Source: Piezodorus guildinii (Eukaryota > Arthropoda > Insecta > Hemiptera > Pentatomidae). Taken from it: 64,000 nucleotides of DNA. Numbering within the stretch: position 1 is the first letter of the stretch; every line of letters starts with the position of its first letter. The position numbers and the translations under genes were made by a program. This document shows positions 33,730 through 46,739 of this stretch, in pieces. Location: NCBI GenBank assembly GCA_023052935.1, contig CM041297.1, positions 94,767,521-94,831,520 of the forward strand. Direction: 5' to 3'. A model generated the notes under the pieces. That model was not told where the DNA came from. It ran no database searches and saw only the letters and a program-made list of their open reading frames with translations.

Positions 33730-33850
33730 ATTCAGGAAGTCGAACGAATTTCCCGCCTCTATCCTCAAAAGAGGATAAAGTATAAAAGGCAACAATTTTT
33801 ACAACAGTACCCATTAAAGGTTATATATATCGAAATGTATTACATAAACT

Positions 33851-34999
33851 ATATTTTTTCAATAAATGTTAATAAATCAAATATTATTTATGTACGTATC
33901 ATTCTTATTAAAATAGTCTGACACGGCCTACATCCCAATATAATATTTTATTGTATCTTTTCCCTAAAATGCCTCTTATTTTGTTGATTCAAAATAAGTA
34001 ACCATTTCTACTTTTTAGAATTGATAAACAATGTGTATATGGGTCAATTTATTCGAAATCGTCAAATTTTTATTAATTTTGCCGCTCAACAATTTTGGCC
34101 TTCATGATTTTGTAATCATTTATTCTCTACTGCTCTTTCCTCAATATAAAAACGTAAAAAAAATATTTTTCTGGCCAATACTTTTAGTGTTGCAGCCGTT
34201 TTAAGTCAGCTTCGCGGCTAAATGTGTGTGTTATGAAGATTTTTCTAATTCTTGTAATTTTGTAGGTATCAAGTCAAAACAAAATCTAACAATAAGTTAA
34301 AGGCATGCTTTGTATTTTTACTCATTAGCAAAATAGTGAATGAAGTTGTTTAAAAAGTCTAGCAAATGAATAAAAAACGAGACTTTTAGCGAGATCAAAG
34401 TATATAAAAGAAAAGAGACTTACCCTTGATTATTTTTTCCTATATAGCTTAGTCATAGTCCTACTTTCTGTAAAAATTTCGATCTTGAGGACATCGTCAG
34501 TTTTTTTATATGAATTTTCAAAATTCGCAGAAACATTTTTAAAAAAATCACATTTAAGATACACATCGGTAGGAGATAGGAGATTGGCGAAAAACTTTTA
34601 AACTTAAGTAATTGTCTAATAATGTATATTTCTATGTTTTTTAATCTAAAATAAATGTTCCATCACAACTCAATATAATTATTTTTTCATCTTTTAACTT
34701 TGTTTTAATGTTCTAAATTTGATTTGAGAAGAAAGCTAAACGAAAGTCGTGTGTTACTCTCACCAGATCTATTCATTTATTTTATTCAACAAAGAATAAA
34801 AAAAAATTTCTTGAACTAATCACGCAATCATAATTATCCCAAAATGTAATTTCATGAATTGGGCATGACATATAACATTATTCTTCTTAATACTCCAGGT
34901 TATGTTTTCTGAAAGGCGGTAACCAAATTACCTGTGGGCCGAGTTGCGGTGAACCCTTACCTACCCGGTGTAACAAAATTACAACTAAACTCTAGTTCT
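33851..34999. other. No recognisable gene
   Basis: AT-rich DNA. A GC-richer patch at 34905-34980 has no match I recognise. Confidence 0.5.
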
Positions 35000-35012
35000 A
35001 GTAATTTCTGTA

Positions 35013-35579
35013 TGACAAGTCACAACATGTTACATTTACTTTAAGACACTGAACCTGCCCTCCAGTTTATATAGACAACCACCAGATACCACAAACAAAT
35101 ACAGCAACGTACTTGGGACTAATCTTTGACAAAAGATTGACATGGGGCCCATACGTCAAAACAAAACGCAAAACTTTAAACTTCGACTCAGATTATTACA
35201 TTCGATACTACATAAACACTCTAAATTACGCATAAGACAGAAGCTTAACGTATATACTTATTTATTAAAACCTATTTGGACTTACGCATGCCAAATTTAC
35301 GGACCTGCTAAAAAGACACACATTCAAAAAATACAAACCTTTCAATCAAAATTTTTAAGACTGACAACGAACTCACCACCTTATGTTTCAAACGATACTC
35401 TTCATACCGACTTACGGATTCCGACTACAACAAACCACATTCGAATGTCGTACAAAAGATTTTACGACCAACTACATGGACACACTAACCAATTTGTTCA
35501 AAATATGGCTACAACTGACATCCCTGACATGACTCGGCGTAGACTGAAAAGAAGTTGGATGAGGGACCTCCTAGCCTAA
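35013..35579 (+). pseudogene. C-terminal reverse-transcriptase fragment of jockey LINE
   Basis: Begins with a DKSQHVTFTLRH segment followed by an in-frame stop. Then comes TATYLGLIFDKRLTWGPYVK, and after a shift near 35170 an open frame with LKPIWTYACQIYG, IQKIQTFQSKFLR and RRRLKRSWMRDLL, ending at a stop. It matches the C-terminus of the full-length element at 57-62 kb and even more closely the fragment at 54.2-54.8 kb. Confidence 0.85.
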
Positions 35580-35729
35580 AATAATAGATCCTGTTTGAAT
35601 GTCAGGAGGATGCACCAGTGGGTGCTGTCTCCATCATAACCATGCCATGTCTTCTTGTTTATAAAATCCCATTTGCTTATTGTAAAAATTTTACAGGTGC
35701 AAATAAAATCATTAATAACAACAAAAAAA
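35013..35729 (+). mobile_element. 5'-truncated jockey LINE with target-site duplication
   Basis: AGTAATTTCTGTA flanks both sides (35000-35012 and 35730-35742), and the 3' end is A-rich. The interior is only the last part of the RT ORF plus a short 3' UTR. Confidence 0.85.
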
Positions 35730-35742
35730 AGTAATTTCTGTA

Positions 35743-35902
35743 AAACTGATAAATAAAGGCATAGAAGCCCTTGAAAGGTTAATATTGCATGCAGCGCATA
35801 TAAAAATCCTCCTTAGAATACCTTCGGGTAATAGAAGGACAAAATGTGGCATGTGTAAATATTACATTTGTATTTGTATTTTTTGAAAATAAAACAAGAG
35901 GG

Positions 35903-35943
<41 letters not shown>
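35743..35943 (+). repeat. 3' end of the LINE family seen at 25.5-27.1 kb
   Basis: Carries GATAAATAAAGGC, TACCTTCGGGTAATAGAAGG and TTTGTATTTGTATTTT, then about 37 A residues. It abuts the previous insertion's duplicated target, so two LINE insertions lie side by side. Confidence 0.8.
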
Positions 35944-35947
<4 letters not shown>

Positions 35948-36224
35948 GAGGGTATTCCTTTGTGTAGTAACCTCTTTGGCCAGCCTGCAGGAAATATAAA
36001 ACCTCAACCTCAGAAAATTTTAGTATTATATTATTATAATATTAAATGCCTCAAGTTGTTTTAAGTAGTATAATATTGGAGTCGCTTTTAGCCAAAACAT
36101 ATCCTGGAATAACCGTGTATTTGGAATAAACCGAAACTAATTTCTATCCTTAAACAGTGCTATACAATCCGTGAATCCTTGCTTAAAATTCCGTCAGCTA
36201 CATGTTTCGTTTCTTTTCTTTCTC

Positions 36225-36395
36225 CACTCTGACTACGGTTGCCTGGTGTATGAGGAACTTACTGACGAATCGGAAATTGAATTCAAACATCTTATGGATC
36301 TTTTTATAAAATTATAAGATATGAATTTGGATTCCATAGAGAAGTGACCATACTTCTGGCTGTCATACCGAGTTAAAGTTATTTTTACAACAACA
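36225..36395 (+). pseudogene. LINE reverse-transcriptase C-terminal fragment
   Basis: Gives DYGCLVYEELTDE and then a HLMDLFIKL helix, the pattern of the region after the palm in many CR1/RTE-style elements. A related copy lies at about 37755. Short and broken. Confidence 0.55.
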
Positions 36396-36777
36396 TCAAT
36401 CTTTATTTGAATAGAATACATCTGCGCAGTTTTAAAACATTGATTGGAAATCCATTACTATGCGCTACTAGTTATTGCTAAAATGTATTATGTACATAAA
36501 TTGTTTTTATCGTTGGTAAAAATTAAAAAAAAAAAAAGAAAAAAAAAGAAAGAAAAACATAACAAAAAATAAAATGAAATATACAGATAGAAATAATAAT
36601 TAAAATAAATAAAATTACAGATATTAAAATCATAAGATAGGATTTAGAATTTTTATAACAATATATGTTCAGTTCTCTTATGTCCATATTTAGAGGTTGA
36701 TAGCTTAATATAATTACCAATTTATTTTATAAGGGTCAGTCAGTTGCCATTTTGAGAAAAATTATAAATCAAATATA

Positions 36778-37126
36778 AAAGATCCAATTTTACTGTATGA
36801 AAAACTAAACGTTATATATAAAATAAATTGTTTGGATTGTGATAAGGTATACATAGGAGAAACCTCAAAAAAGATAACAACTAGAGTAAAACAGCATAGC
36901 AATAATTGCAAAAATAGTAAAAATTATTAAAAAACCACAGCTTTGGCACAACACAGTATTCAACTTGACTATAATTTTGACTTTGAAAAACCAAAGTCTA
37001 TTTGATTTTGGAAATAGAAAAACAATAGAATCTATATACATAAACAAAAATATAATAAATTATAAAACCGATTCAAAACACCTAAGTTCTCACTATGCAG
37101 ATGCAATAGAAAAGTTGAAATTGTAG
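36778..37126 (+). pseudogene. Penelope-like element GIY-YIG endonuclease fragment
   Basis: Gives VIYKINCLDCDKVYIGET, then TRVKQH, then TALAQHSIQLDYNFDF, and in a different frame HYADAIEKLKL before a stop. This is the order of the Penelope-type GIY-YIG domain: YKI..C..C, YIGET, R..QH, ALA.H, E, and a closing amphipathic helix. A TGA after EKPKSI and at least one frameshift make it non-functional. No reverse transcriptase from the same element is visible upstream. It supports Penelope-like activity in this genome. Confidence 0.8.
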
Positions 37127-37639
37127 GATTTGCATTGTTGACCTATTTAAATAATAATTCAGTGTACAGTTACAGTAAATAGGATGATCCTAATCCAAAA
37201 GGGGTCAAAGAATATGTGAGATGGGATGATTGTGGTTCCCTGTTCGTTATAATTTTATTTTTAAAGACAATTTTGACAACATTTTTAATTATACAATGGA
37301 TTTTTAACATTTAGACAGCTCAGGTAAATAAAAAAATAATTGATTATGTAACATTGTTATTTGAATGTTGTTACTGTTTATAAGTAATTAAATAGTTTAT
37401 CTTGGAATATTTTTGGAAGTAATAGAAACCTACTATTTTATTTATATCAATTCCAATCTTCCTTTAAACCTGTTTTTATTATGAGAAAAATGATAGTGTT
37501 TGTTGGTGTATAAATTCATGTATTGTAGGAATGTCCAGTTCTTTGTGCATGGTAGTTGAGTTAAAGTTCCTATATCGTTCTCTACGACGGAAATGGTTCT
37601 TACTCTAAACTTAAAAAAAAAGAAAAGAATATCTTCATA

Positions 37640-38250
37640 TATAACTGTGAGGAGTTCTGTTTTATTGGAAGGTTTCCTTTATAGATTCCGTGAATTCATA
37701 ACTTTAAAAACCCGTCAACTTCTTGTTTTCTCTCTTATTTTCTCGGAAAGTGGGCTTTTGACTATGGTTGCCTAGTGTATGGGGGACTTACCGACGAAAA
37801 GGAAATTAAAAAGTCCTAGGAACTATCTTTGGAGTCCGCAGACGGAACCATATTTCTGGGTATTATTTGAAGTTAAAGTGGCTTTTTCCTTCTTTACTAT
37901 GAAAGTATTCCCACGATTCTCACCTATTCCAAACCTTAAAAAAAAAACAAAAAAAACCTTCCTATATAACTGAACTCCGTCCTTCTGTTTTGCTTTTCAT
38001 TCATTTAACACAAAAAAAAAAAAAAAAAAAAAAAAAAATCGATATATTCACCCCTCTATATAGAACTGCGTCCGTTCACAAATCCTTTCTCATTCGTTTC
38101 TCATACTTTTGTCATTCGCTACCTATTTCAACGCGTAAAAATACCTCTCTGTCTACATTTAAGCGTCAACTCTTTGATTACCTATTCGTATCTCAATTTT
38201 CCGTTCAGTTGCAAATATATGTACATATTGTATGTGCGTGTTCCTAATCA
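37640..38250 (+). pseudogene. Decayed C-terminus of a LINE reverse transcriptase
   Basis: Contains FDYGCLVYGGLTDEKE and then, after about 250 bases with A-runs, HKSFLIRFSYFCHSLPIS and STFKRQLFDYLF. The latter resembles the closing KSF...W.SLP...FKR.L pattern of insect LINE RTs. Interrupted by poly-A insertions (about 38012-38038) and shifts. Confidence 0.6.
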
Positions 38251-38384
38251 GTATATGTACACAAAGGTGTATATAAAAATTGTTGATACACTACATACAA
38301 TAGAAGCCACACGATAAGAAACTATTTGTTTTAGGAAATCGGTTAGAGATATAAAAATTAAATAGTTTTTAACTAGTAATTATC

Positions 38385-38435
38385 TACTAACGTTTCGACC
38401 CACATTTTGGGTCATTATCAGTGCTTTTTAGAGTT
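38385..38435 (-). ncRNA. Hammerhead-like motif with altered core
   Basis: Minus strand: CTGATAA, stem II with GACCC/GGGTC, GAAACGTT. The G of the CUGANGA core is A, so activity is unlikely. Confidence 0.5.
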
Positions 38436-38749
38436 GGTAGTGTGCAATGAGTGTAGTGTGAGTCACCTGAGGGTGTAGAAGTGATAGTTTGTCCAGATGA
38501 AGCTGTCTGCTGTTGTTGATGAGTGAGTGCTATATTCTGCCTGGCGTAGAGGGTAATGTGTCATTTTTATGGCATCGTGTTCTTTGGATTATAATGGATT
38601 TTAATAGTTGACCATTATAAGATTCAGGAAGAAATTTACCAGGGTGGTGATCAGCGAACGAGAAACGATTTAATTTTTGAAATTTTTAACTATTCATTGT
38701 CTGCCAACGTTTCGACTCCCAATGTGGGTTCGCCACACTACCAAGTCTA

Positions 38750-38800
38750 AAAAGCCCTGATAATGACCGACGATAAAGGTCGAAATGTTGGTAGAAAATA
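38750..38800 (+). ncRNA. Hammerhead-like motif with altered core
   Basis: Plus strand: GCC, CTGATAA, stem II GACC/GGTC, GAAATGTTGGT. It has the same core change as the opposite end of the element. Confidence 0.5.
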
Positions 38801-38815
38801 AAGAGTTATAAATAT

Positions 38816-39374
38816 TTAACACGTTCTCGCAGGGGCGAATATCTTGTGTTAGCTGCTTACGCTTCGTGGGGCAGGCGATACTGTTGCAGGTTCCGACGTG
38901 TTCGATGTGAGATCACAACAGTTCTAAGCTTCAAACACGCTGAATGCGAGATTGTAACAGTTTTGACATAGACGTATGACATGAAGGAGAAATTATGGAA
39001 ATACTTATAAATGATTACAATATTGTCAGAATTGGGAATAAAAATATGAAATGAAATGACGCACAGCTATAGAAAATTCTTAAAGAAGAGTACTCAAATA
39101 AATTAGCCGGTAAGAGTTCTTTGAGGGGAGATGTTAAAGATTATTAAATATTTTATAAATAAAGCCTTAAGCTTATTAATTCATACAATATAATGTTGAG
39201 AAAAAATAAAATAAACTTACTTTTTTAACGACTTATTTTCTGAAAACAAGTGACTCACCTGTAATGCACGTCGTCCCACGGGTTAGTTAAGCGTGATCCA
39301 CTAGTTGGTCAAACCGTAAGACGGAATTGTCAAGTGTGACACACTGGTGGATCACGCCGGCGTTAACGTGTTAA
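38816..39374. mobile_element. TTAA-flanked MITE candidate (piggyBac-type)
   Basis: Begins TTAACACGTT and ends AACGTGTTAA, giving short perfect terminal inverted repeats inside a TTAA duplication. Length is 559 bp with no transposase. TTAA target duplication is characteristic of piggyBac-type elements; assignment is by ends only. Confidence 0.6.
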
Positions 39375-39634
39375 TTGATTTTCTTTCACTGAACGCCATC
39401 CGAACCAATTTCCTCCTATTTTTGTTCCAAAATCTTTATTCTGTGATGTTACAGAATAAAGACTTTTTTTCATTCATTTCATTTATACTTATGCTGCTTG
39501 TCATATCTTTCGCAACATTTTGATTTATGACTATTGGGTTATACTGAACTTACTATGAACTGTAGTTGTTTTGAAAATGTTTAATAATTGTACCTCTTTT
39601 TTTCCTATATCTATCCTATGGTGGCATGTTGCAG
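39375..39634. other. Intron sequence before the host exon
   Basis: AT-rich with pyrimidine runs and a TTGCAG acceptor directly before the exon. Confidence 0.6.
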
Positions 39635-39869
39635 GAGGAGTGCCCCGCTGACGGCCCCTGCGGGCAGACCAGCGACCTGGAGCTGCAGGCTGGAGATGTG
39701 CTGGCCCTCATCCACAACGAGACCAACCCCTCCATCTACTCGGTCCCCAGGCCGGGCCCCAGGGGCTGCGATCCCAGCGAAGGGGTACAGCTCGACATAT
39801 CTCTGTCCGAACCAGGAGTCATAAATCTATACGACAAGGACCTCAGCGAGGGCGTCAATTTATTGATGG
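39635..39869 (+). CDS. Exon of a host gene for an extracellular EGF-like protein
   Basis: A GC-rich island (codon-biased) preceded by the acceptor TTGCAG and followed by the donor GTAAGT. It is open throughout: EECPADGPCGQTSDLELQ, an AGDVLALIHNETNPS segment with a potential N-glycosylation site (NET), then several Pro-rich residues and a SEGVNLLMG end. The exon is 235 nt, starts in phase 0 and ends with one base of the next codon. Two early cysteines and the sequence style suggest an extracellular domain of a secreted or membrane protein. I do not recognise the gene. The Met encoded upstream of the acceptor is intronic, so this is an internal exon. Confidence 0.75.
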
Positions 39870-42800
39870 GTAAGTTACTAATAACTTGAGTGTTCATCTT
39901 AGGCTTAAGACGAAACAGCTGAACAAACGATTTGGACTATTATCCAGGCTACCTCACGAATTAAAATCAAAATAATCCTAGAAGACCAATATGACTCTCC
40001 AAAAAGTGACTTATCAAAACCTTATGGACCCATGGAGACACATGGGATAGCGCTCTGGACTTAACAATGACTTAGACATGCTCACCATTTTAAATTCTTC
40101 TGCAGAATATTATAAAAATTTCACGACAGACTGACTTACAACATGAAACCATCGACCCAAACAATTAAACCGGCCCAATCCGTACAGCACAATCCGACGA
40201 TTTATGAGACACTGGCCTTGAGATACGCTGAATTAACTATTTGGAAGAGAATATATCGCTTATTGCAAATAGTTTGTTTTTAAAGACTAATTCAGGTTAC
40301 GTTAAACACAATTTAAGATTGAAGATGTGTTAAATAAATTAGGCGGATTGTGTAGAAATGAATTGTGGTTTTACTACTTACAATAAGTCTATCGAGGTAT
40401 GGTTATTATAATGGACAAGGTAGGGTCACAGAAGGCCTCGACGATGCGTGTTCATGTAAGATAAAGAGAAAGATGGAAGGTGCCGTGGTAGAAGCACGTA
40501 CCACAACACCAGGTATGAGGTTATCCTGCCAGGTAGAGGGCAAACCCACACCTACTAATTAACAGAGGGGACTGGCTAGGAAGGAAATGCTCCGTGTGGT
40601 AGAAGCTCGACAGCAGCAGATAAGATCTCTCATAGGTGCACGTGGGTAGAAGTCATGCACCCCATCCTATGTGGATAGGAAGTGACGGTAGACCACATTA
40701 AGAATACAAAGATAGAGATACTCTGACCTAGGGAGATACCATCTGGTAGAAGCAGGAAGGTGATCTGAATAGTTGAGCTACTTCTTGCTATACTTATAAA
40801 ACAATGTATATTGTTGATAGCAAGAGTTTCTCTATCAGACTAGTCAAATTACCTTGAATAGTTTATTTCTTCTCATAAATCAGTGACATGGATACAAATA
40901 TTTACAATGGTATTAATTAGTTACAATGTACAATATTATTGAATGTAGCGTCTTCTTATATTCAGCCGGTGACCCAAGTAGCCGTCGCTAGCGCTATCTG
41001 TGAGCGAGCGTGTGAAGTATCTGCTACCGGATGTAGTATCCGCTGCAAGTCTATTCGAGCCAAAAGGATATAATCTTGTTAGTAAGGTTATTAATTTTGA
41101 TTGTATTGTTGGTTTACATTTTGATTCCAAACTCCATGGCCAAACAAGCACACTTGTTCGTAACCTGTATCTCTATACATTCTCAATAGGCTTCTGACAA
41201 AAAAGATGATCTGCGAATCTCATAAGATTCTAAAATTTTACAAATGGGTAATTCCTCCTGAGGAAATTATCAATTCTCATAATCTCACTTGTATCCCTTT
41301 ACTTTTTGTATTATTGTACAGTTGTTAATAATTCACCAGCCAGATTTAGAACATAAATAACTATTTTCCTTATACACGCCATGGAGGGACTTGTTATTAG
41401 ATGAGGAAAGTATAGGGTCAAACTTTCTTACCAACTCCAGTTAAACCATCCAGAGATATCCTACAGGTTACCAATCTTATTCTAGCTGCAGTGGGAAGTT
41501 ATATATCCTCTGGGATCCCCACGAAGTACATTTTGTATAGAAATGTACTAACGGTGCCATTTGTCTCGAAATTGCTAAGGTTATACTTTAAAAATTATGG
41601 TTTATTACTCTGACAATAAACTATTCCTTCTGCCGTGTACTTAATATGCTTAGTACTTTCGTTAATTAACCATTTTTTCATCACAGTGGTATTCTTGAAT
41701 TGCGGCGATGTACTTAACTTAAATATCCGTATCACATTCGTGTAAAAAAACCAACCAAGATATAGGAGACAGTTACAACGGATTCTAAATGTGTATAAGA
41801 CCGCCGTTTTCGCTTTATAGCCGCAGTATCCGTTCCGTTTTCTGAACATTATTATCGTTATTCATGAGTCATTGGACCTTATTCTCTAACGTGAAGAACG
41901 TAAAAGGAAATCGAGAAAACATCTTCTCGAAATAAAGTGTTATAGTACATGGTTATAGCCCTATTGGATTACTATGCAGTTTGCTTTATTTTATTATAAT
42001 ATCCCTAGCGTTTTGGACTTAAAACTACAATGACTATAAATGATTTATTTCTTTAGATTCGATTCTGACAGTATAAAAATAATTGAGATAACATTATTTG
42101 AACTAGATGATCGTATATGAAAAAAAAGTCAATTTCTGGAATATCTCCCTAAAAATTATCCTTAATGATGGAGTTTTTCGTTATTCGTTATTCGTATTCG
42201 TTATTACCTTATCATCATTCATCATTTATCATCGTCATCCGTTATTACTTAAAATCTTTTAATCTTTACCTCGTCACTATTTCTTACAATTTTATCAAAT
42301 ACTCATAAGTAATAACTCAAGTACTCTCAAGTAATAACTTTTGGCTATTTTTAACAATCGAATCAGTAAACATAACTTAGCTTCTTGGAATTTTCCTAAC
42401 GGACATTCTAGTTCTCATATTTTCCGTTCCACGCAATGAGCGTTTTTTAAACTGGGAAACATCACTCCTGCAGGCAATGCCTTCACGTAGTCACGTATGT
42501 ATTTCTTTCTTATTGATAAGGGTCTTTTTTCATCGCCCATCTCTTTCTCCCCCTTTCCATACTCATATCTTTCTCCGTTACATATCCTCACATATAATTA
42601 TTAGTTTAATATTACATTATTTTAAAATTTAAATTATTTTTTATTCATACTGTTTCTCTTTTGTAATGACTATATTTTTTTATATATTACCTATACTCTT
42701 AACTATGTTTTTAATATATTACCGTCATATATCAACTCAAAATTGTTAATATTTAAAATTTTAATTGTTCACATATTTTTCCTTTATCATTTTTTTCATT

Positions 42801-45800
42801 TACTTAGTCTCTCTTTATATATTCTCATTACAATATTATCATCTCAATTATGTTTACTTCCATACTTTATAACTATCATCTTAATTTTGTTTATTTCCAT
42901 ACTTTATAACTGTCACCTTATTTCCATACTTTATAATTGTCATCTTATTATCATTTTACATTTAATATTATTTATGTTCCCTTAATTTATTACTGTCATA
43001 TTATTATTATATACCTAACGCATGTTGAACTTACTGTTAAGGTCTAAAACATTAAATATGCAAGGATTACCCTCGTATCTATTGATGTAGATTTTTTCTT
43101 CGTAAAGTCATAAAATCTGATGATATGAATGTGGTGGCTTGGATATCCTATTAAAAGTGTCGCAATGGAAGTTATACAGGAAGTTATACCCCCACTCGAA
43201 AGACATGTCAACCAAGACGAATATCAAAAAAGGAATGCTGGATTGATACCAGACTGGAAATAGCTCTCGGTGACAGTGAAACGTGTGTTCAAAAATTACT
43301 TAAGTAAAAAAAAAAAATAAAGTCTTTAATTTGATTTAGAATATATCATTCAACCAAACATTTACCATAATTGTCTTAAAATATTTTGTTAAAAATTCTG
43401 TACTAAAAAATTAAAAAATAAACAATTATGTATATAGCTAATGGCCCTTTGTCGGTAGATGCTTTGTATATAAAAATAAATAAATAATAGATTTACTCAT
43501 CCACAGTTTTCTAACAATCTTCCCTCGTATTAATAAATAAATAATTACTTTAAATAAATAATAATTAAATAATATATAAATAATTTTTTAATTAATAAAT
43601 AATTCCTTTCATCACCAGCAGCAAAATAATCAGTCAATAAACTAACTATTTCTTCACTATAATTTCATTCTTACATACACTTACAAATTACAAAATTTTT
43701 ATGTCTGAATATATATGTGTGTGTGTTTGTATGTGCGTGCATAAGTGTGCGGGTGTGTTTGTGTGAATAAGTCTTTCAAAAGTTCACTATAAACAAATCA
43801 ATCATCCAATATTAGTTTTTATTAAAACATTTCATATTAAATGTGTATTCATGAATATATAGCCATATATTACTGTTGATATAGGTATCATGAAACTTCA
43901 GACCATAGTATTTAAAATTATTGATTTAAAAAAAATGAAATATGAAAAGCAGGGCAGTGGTGTTCCTTGGTTTCGAATTACCCAAACGATGAAACAGGCT
44001 GTCTCTTGATGTATTCCATGAATTTTTAGTGAGCGCGTGGTTGTTCCTCAAGAGGATTGTATTTCAAAATCTAAATTTTATATTTTGAGTCTCATAAATA
44101 TTTCCTTTCTGAAAGGTTTTTTCTCATTCTGAAACTCATATCCCTGTCAAAGATCATTGATGTCATGTGAATTTTAAGTATATATTTATATATTTCTTAA
44201 AACTATTTTTTTATTACTCAAATTAATAAACACAGTATTTTTATTGGTATATCAAAAGTCACGGTTGTAATAATAAAATTATTACACAATAATTTATTTT
44301 TGAGAAAGTGTACATCCAGTCCAATATAAAATATATCACCTATATTACTCCAAATGTTTAAGAAATCGTGTAATCATCGAACCTGGAATGTTCCGGAAAA
44401 TACATACTTTTCAGGGAGTAATGTAACTAAACCATGAAAATCTCTAAAAACATTATCAAGTTTATAGTTTATAGGCCAAATAGAATATGGTCCATAAATT
44501 ATATCTATGCTGATTAATTTGGAAATTCTTCAAACAAGTATCTCCCAGCAAAATTACAAAACAGTTGGTATTTTGAAAAGAGTTGTGTACAGTGATGTGT
44601 AACACCTGTTAAGTGCCCAATCACGTTCCTTAAAATAAATATTATATGTCATATTTCCAAGTCAAATTCGACCTTTTTCACATCAAATTTAATCCTTAAA
44701 TTGAATAAAATGCCTCCAATTAACCGCGATTATGGACCTGCGAAAAGTCCGAAAAAGTCAAAGTAAATCAATACATGAGCGACCGATATGAAAACCGATA
44801 AAACATTCACTAAGCAAACCCCTGAAAACCCAAATATACTGGAGTGACCTTACATTTAATAGTATATGCATTATGTGAATCCTCGGTAATCCAGCTACTT
44901 ACCCCAGTAGAATGTGACTTGGGAAAGGTTGAGTTTTACTTGGAAATACTATATTGTTTATAATAATTAATATTTTATCACTCTAGTTTATACTTTGTGC
45001 TTAACTAACTACTGCATCAAATCTATATGTATCTAAATCTTATTTTCTGTATCGTTAGGCAACATTATTAGGAATTCGGTTTTATAATCTCTGTTTCTTC
45101 TTTGTCTCTAGTTGTTGTTTCTGAATTGTTAATTTTATTAACAAACATTGTTTCATCATTTAATACAATTCTTCTATCGAGAATATTATATACAAATGTA
45201 TACACTCATGTTTGAAAATATTTTCGCCCAAATCGATATCCTAATAAGGTTAACCATATTCCTTAGCAACTTGATAAAATCCTCTATTAAAGCAGTAAAA
45301 ATACGTCAACATAAAAATTCAGTTGTGTTATGTTTGTTTGACGATAGTCGGGCCTAAATTTCATGCTGTAATAAAAACAACCTGTCGTTAAAACTGCAAG
45401 TTGGTGGCAAGCAGTCAAGGGCTGAAACGTGTTCTTGTGGAATCTTGGCTCAGCAGTTCTCTTTCAGGTTCAAGTATTGCTCTACCAGATTTCAAGTTGA
45501 CCAATAATTTATTTCTTTTTTTAAACATTTTCGCCAAGTAACTTCATTGGACATTAATCATGGAAATAATACCAAATCTTACTTCACTTAATCCTCGTTA
45601 CTATTTAACCACCATTCCTATATCCTATGTAATGAAAATTGTCTATAAATTCAAGAAATATTCTAGTATCTAAAAAATATGTATATATAATAGATTTCAA
45701 AAGTTACTAATTCAAATCCTACATTATGTTTTGTTTTTTTTTTAATTGGAAATTTAATTACGTCCTACTTATCAGCGATATTAAAACGATATACTACAGC

Positions 45801-46739
45801 AAATAATATTCGGAGTTGGAAAACAACTCGTCTGTTGTGGATTGCCTGTATTAATAAAAATAAATAATTAGATTCTGTGAACTTGAGGCAAGTTATTTTA
45901 TTTTTTTATGTCACAAAACAGTAACAATCGCCAGATTTAATGAAAATAAAATAATTTTGTGGCATGTCAGCTCTCATTCAGCTTCTTTTTGTATTTATGA
46001 TTGTCAGCTGATGCCATATCATTTATTATCTTGTTGGTATGTCTGTGAAATTTCATAAACTTATGATGGAACAGACCGTTCGTGTTGTCCTATTTCATCA
46101 AGGCAATGAATATGTAAATATACATTTTTCATTTTAGTCAGATTGCAGTTTCTATCGTATCGATAATCTTTTTACTCTCGGAAGGACCACATTTTTTCAA
46201 GTAACGTTGTTAAAGTTGAAATGGGTGTCAAATATCTTTAAAAAAATTCATATTTGAGATGTTATTTCATATTAAAAAATGATGAAAATTATTACACACT
46301 GATTTATCATTTTCAAATTATTACATAAGGCTATAAAAATTTATATACATGTTTACAGACTATTAACTTATATGTATAGCTATAAATTAATCAAAGGAAA
46401 AAAGCCAATCACCACTACTAGGCTGACAAATTTATATCTCCGCTATTTCTTAACCGATATCAATCAATCTCTTTTCTTTTTTCTTTGTAAGGAAATTAAT
46501 TCTTTATCGAGACTAGCACTGACATTGTTATTCTTTAATTCGTACGGTGAACAGAAGGATTATTCGTTATTCGGGATCTTCGTATCTTGAAACAGAAGAC
46601 CTCACATTATGAAGTAACGAATTCGGCTTAAGTATTTATCTCTGACTGTGGAAAACATTAGATTAAAGATGTCTATCTATTGTTTAGTGCTATTCTCATT
46701 CATGGATAAATTAAGTTTGCTAACGGTTCGATAAAGTAT
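39870..46739. other. Host intron, first part
   Basis: AT-rich intronic DNA with little I can name. There is a GC-richer repeat-like patch at 40370-40780 (recurrent GGTAGAAGC), an ATTCGTTATT-type simple repeat near 42180-42250, and a short minisatellite at about 42850-42955 (TTCCATACTTTATAA). The frames I can see here are not convincing. Confidence 0.55.

Larger units (their letters stand above)
30820..33850. mobile_element. 3 kb element with long inverted arms
   Basis: The left arm (about 30820-31270) and right arm (about 33430-33850) are diverged inverted copies; for example, both carry ACACTTAATCCATGCCTCAT or its complement and the GATATA/CGAAAT segment. Part of the right arm is tandemly duplicated. 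A smaller inverted pair (31308-31350 against 32040-32090) and a minus-strand hammerhead motif lie inside. No transposase frame is visible, so this is a non-autonomous or compound structure. Confidence 0.65.
38380..38810. mobile_element. Short element with hammerhead-like inverted ends
   Basis: The left end (38380-38460) and right end (38730-38810) are inverted copies of about 80 bp sharing the GGTCATTATCAG and CTTTTTAGA words. A third, partial copy of the end lies at 38690-38735. No coding capacity. Confidence 0.7.

Noticed and set aside
35907..35943. Poly-A run as an assembly gap or artefact
   Set aside because: It follows a recognisable LINE 3' end and is an ordinary retrotransposon tail.
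39588..39824. Alternative frame over the host exon
   Set aside because: A GC-rich shadow frame; the frame used fits the splice sites and joins in phase with the second exon.
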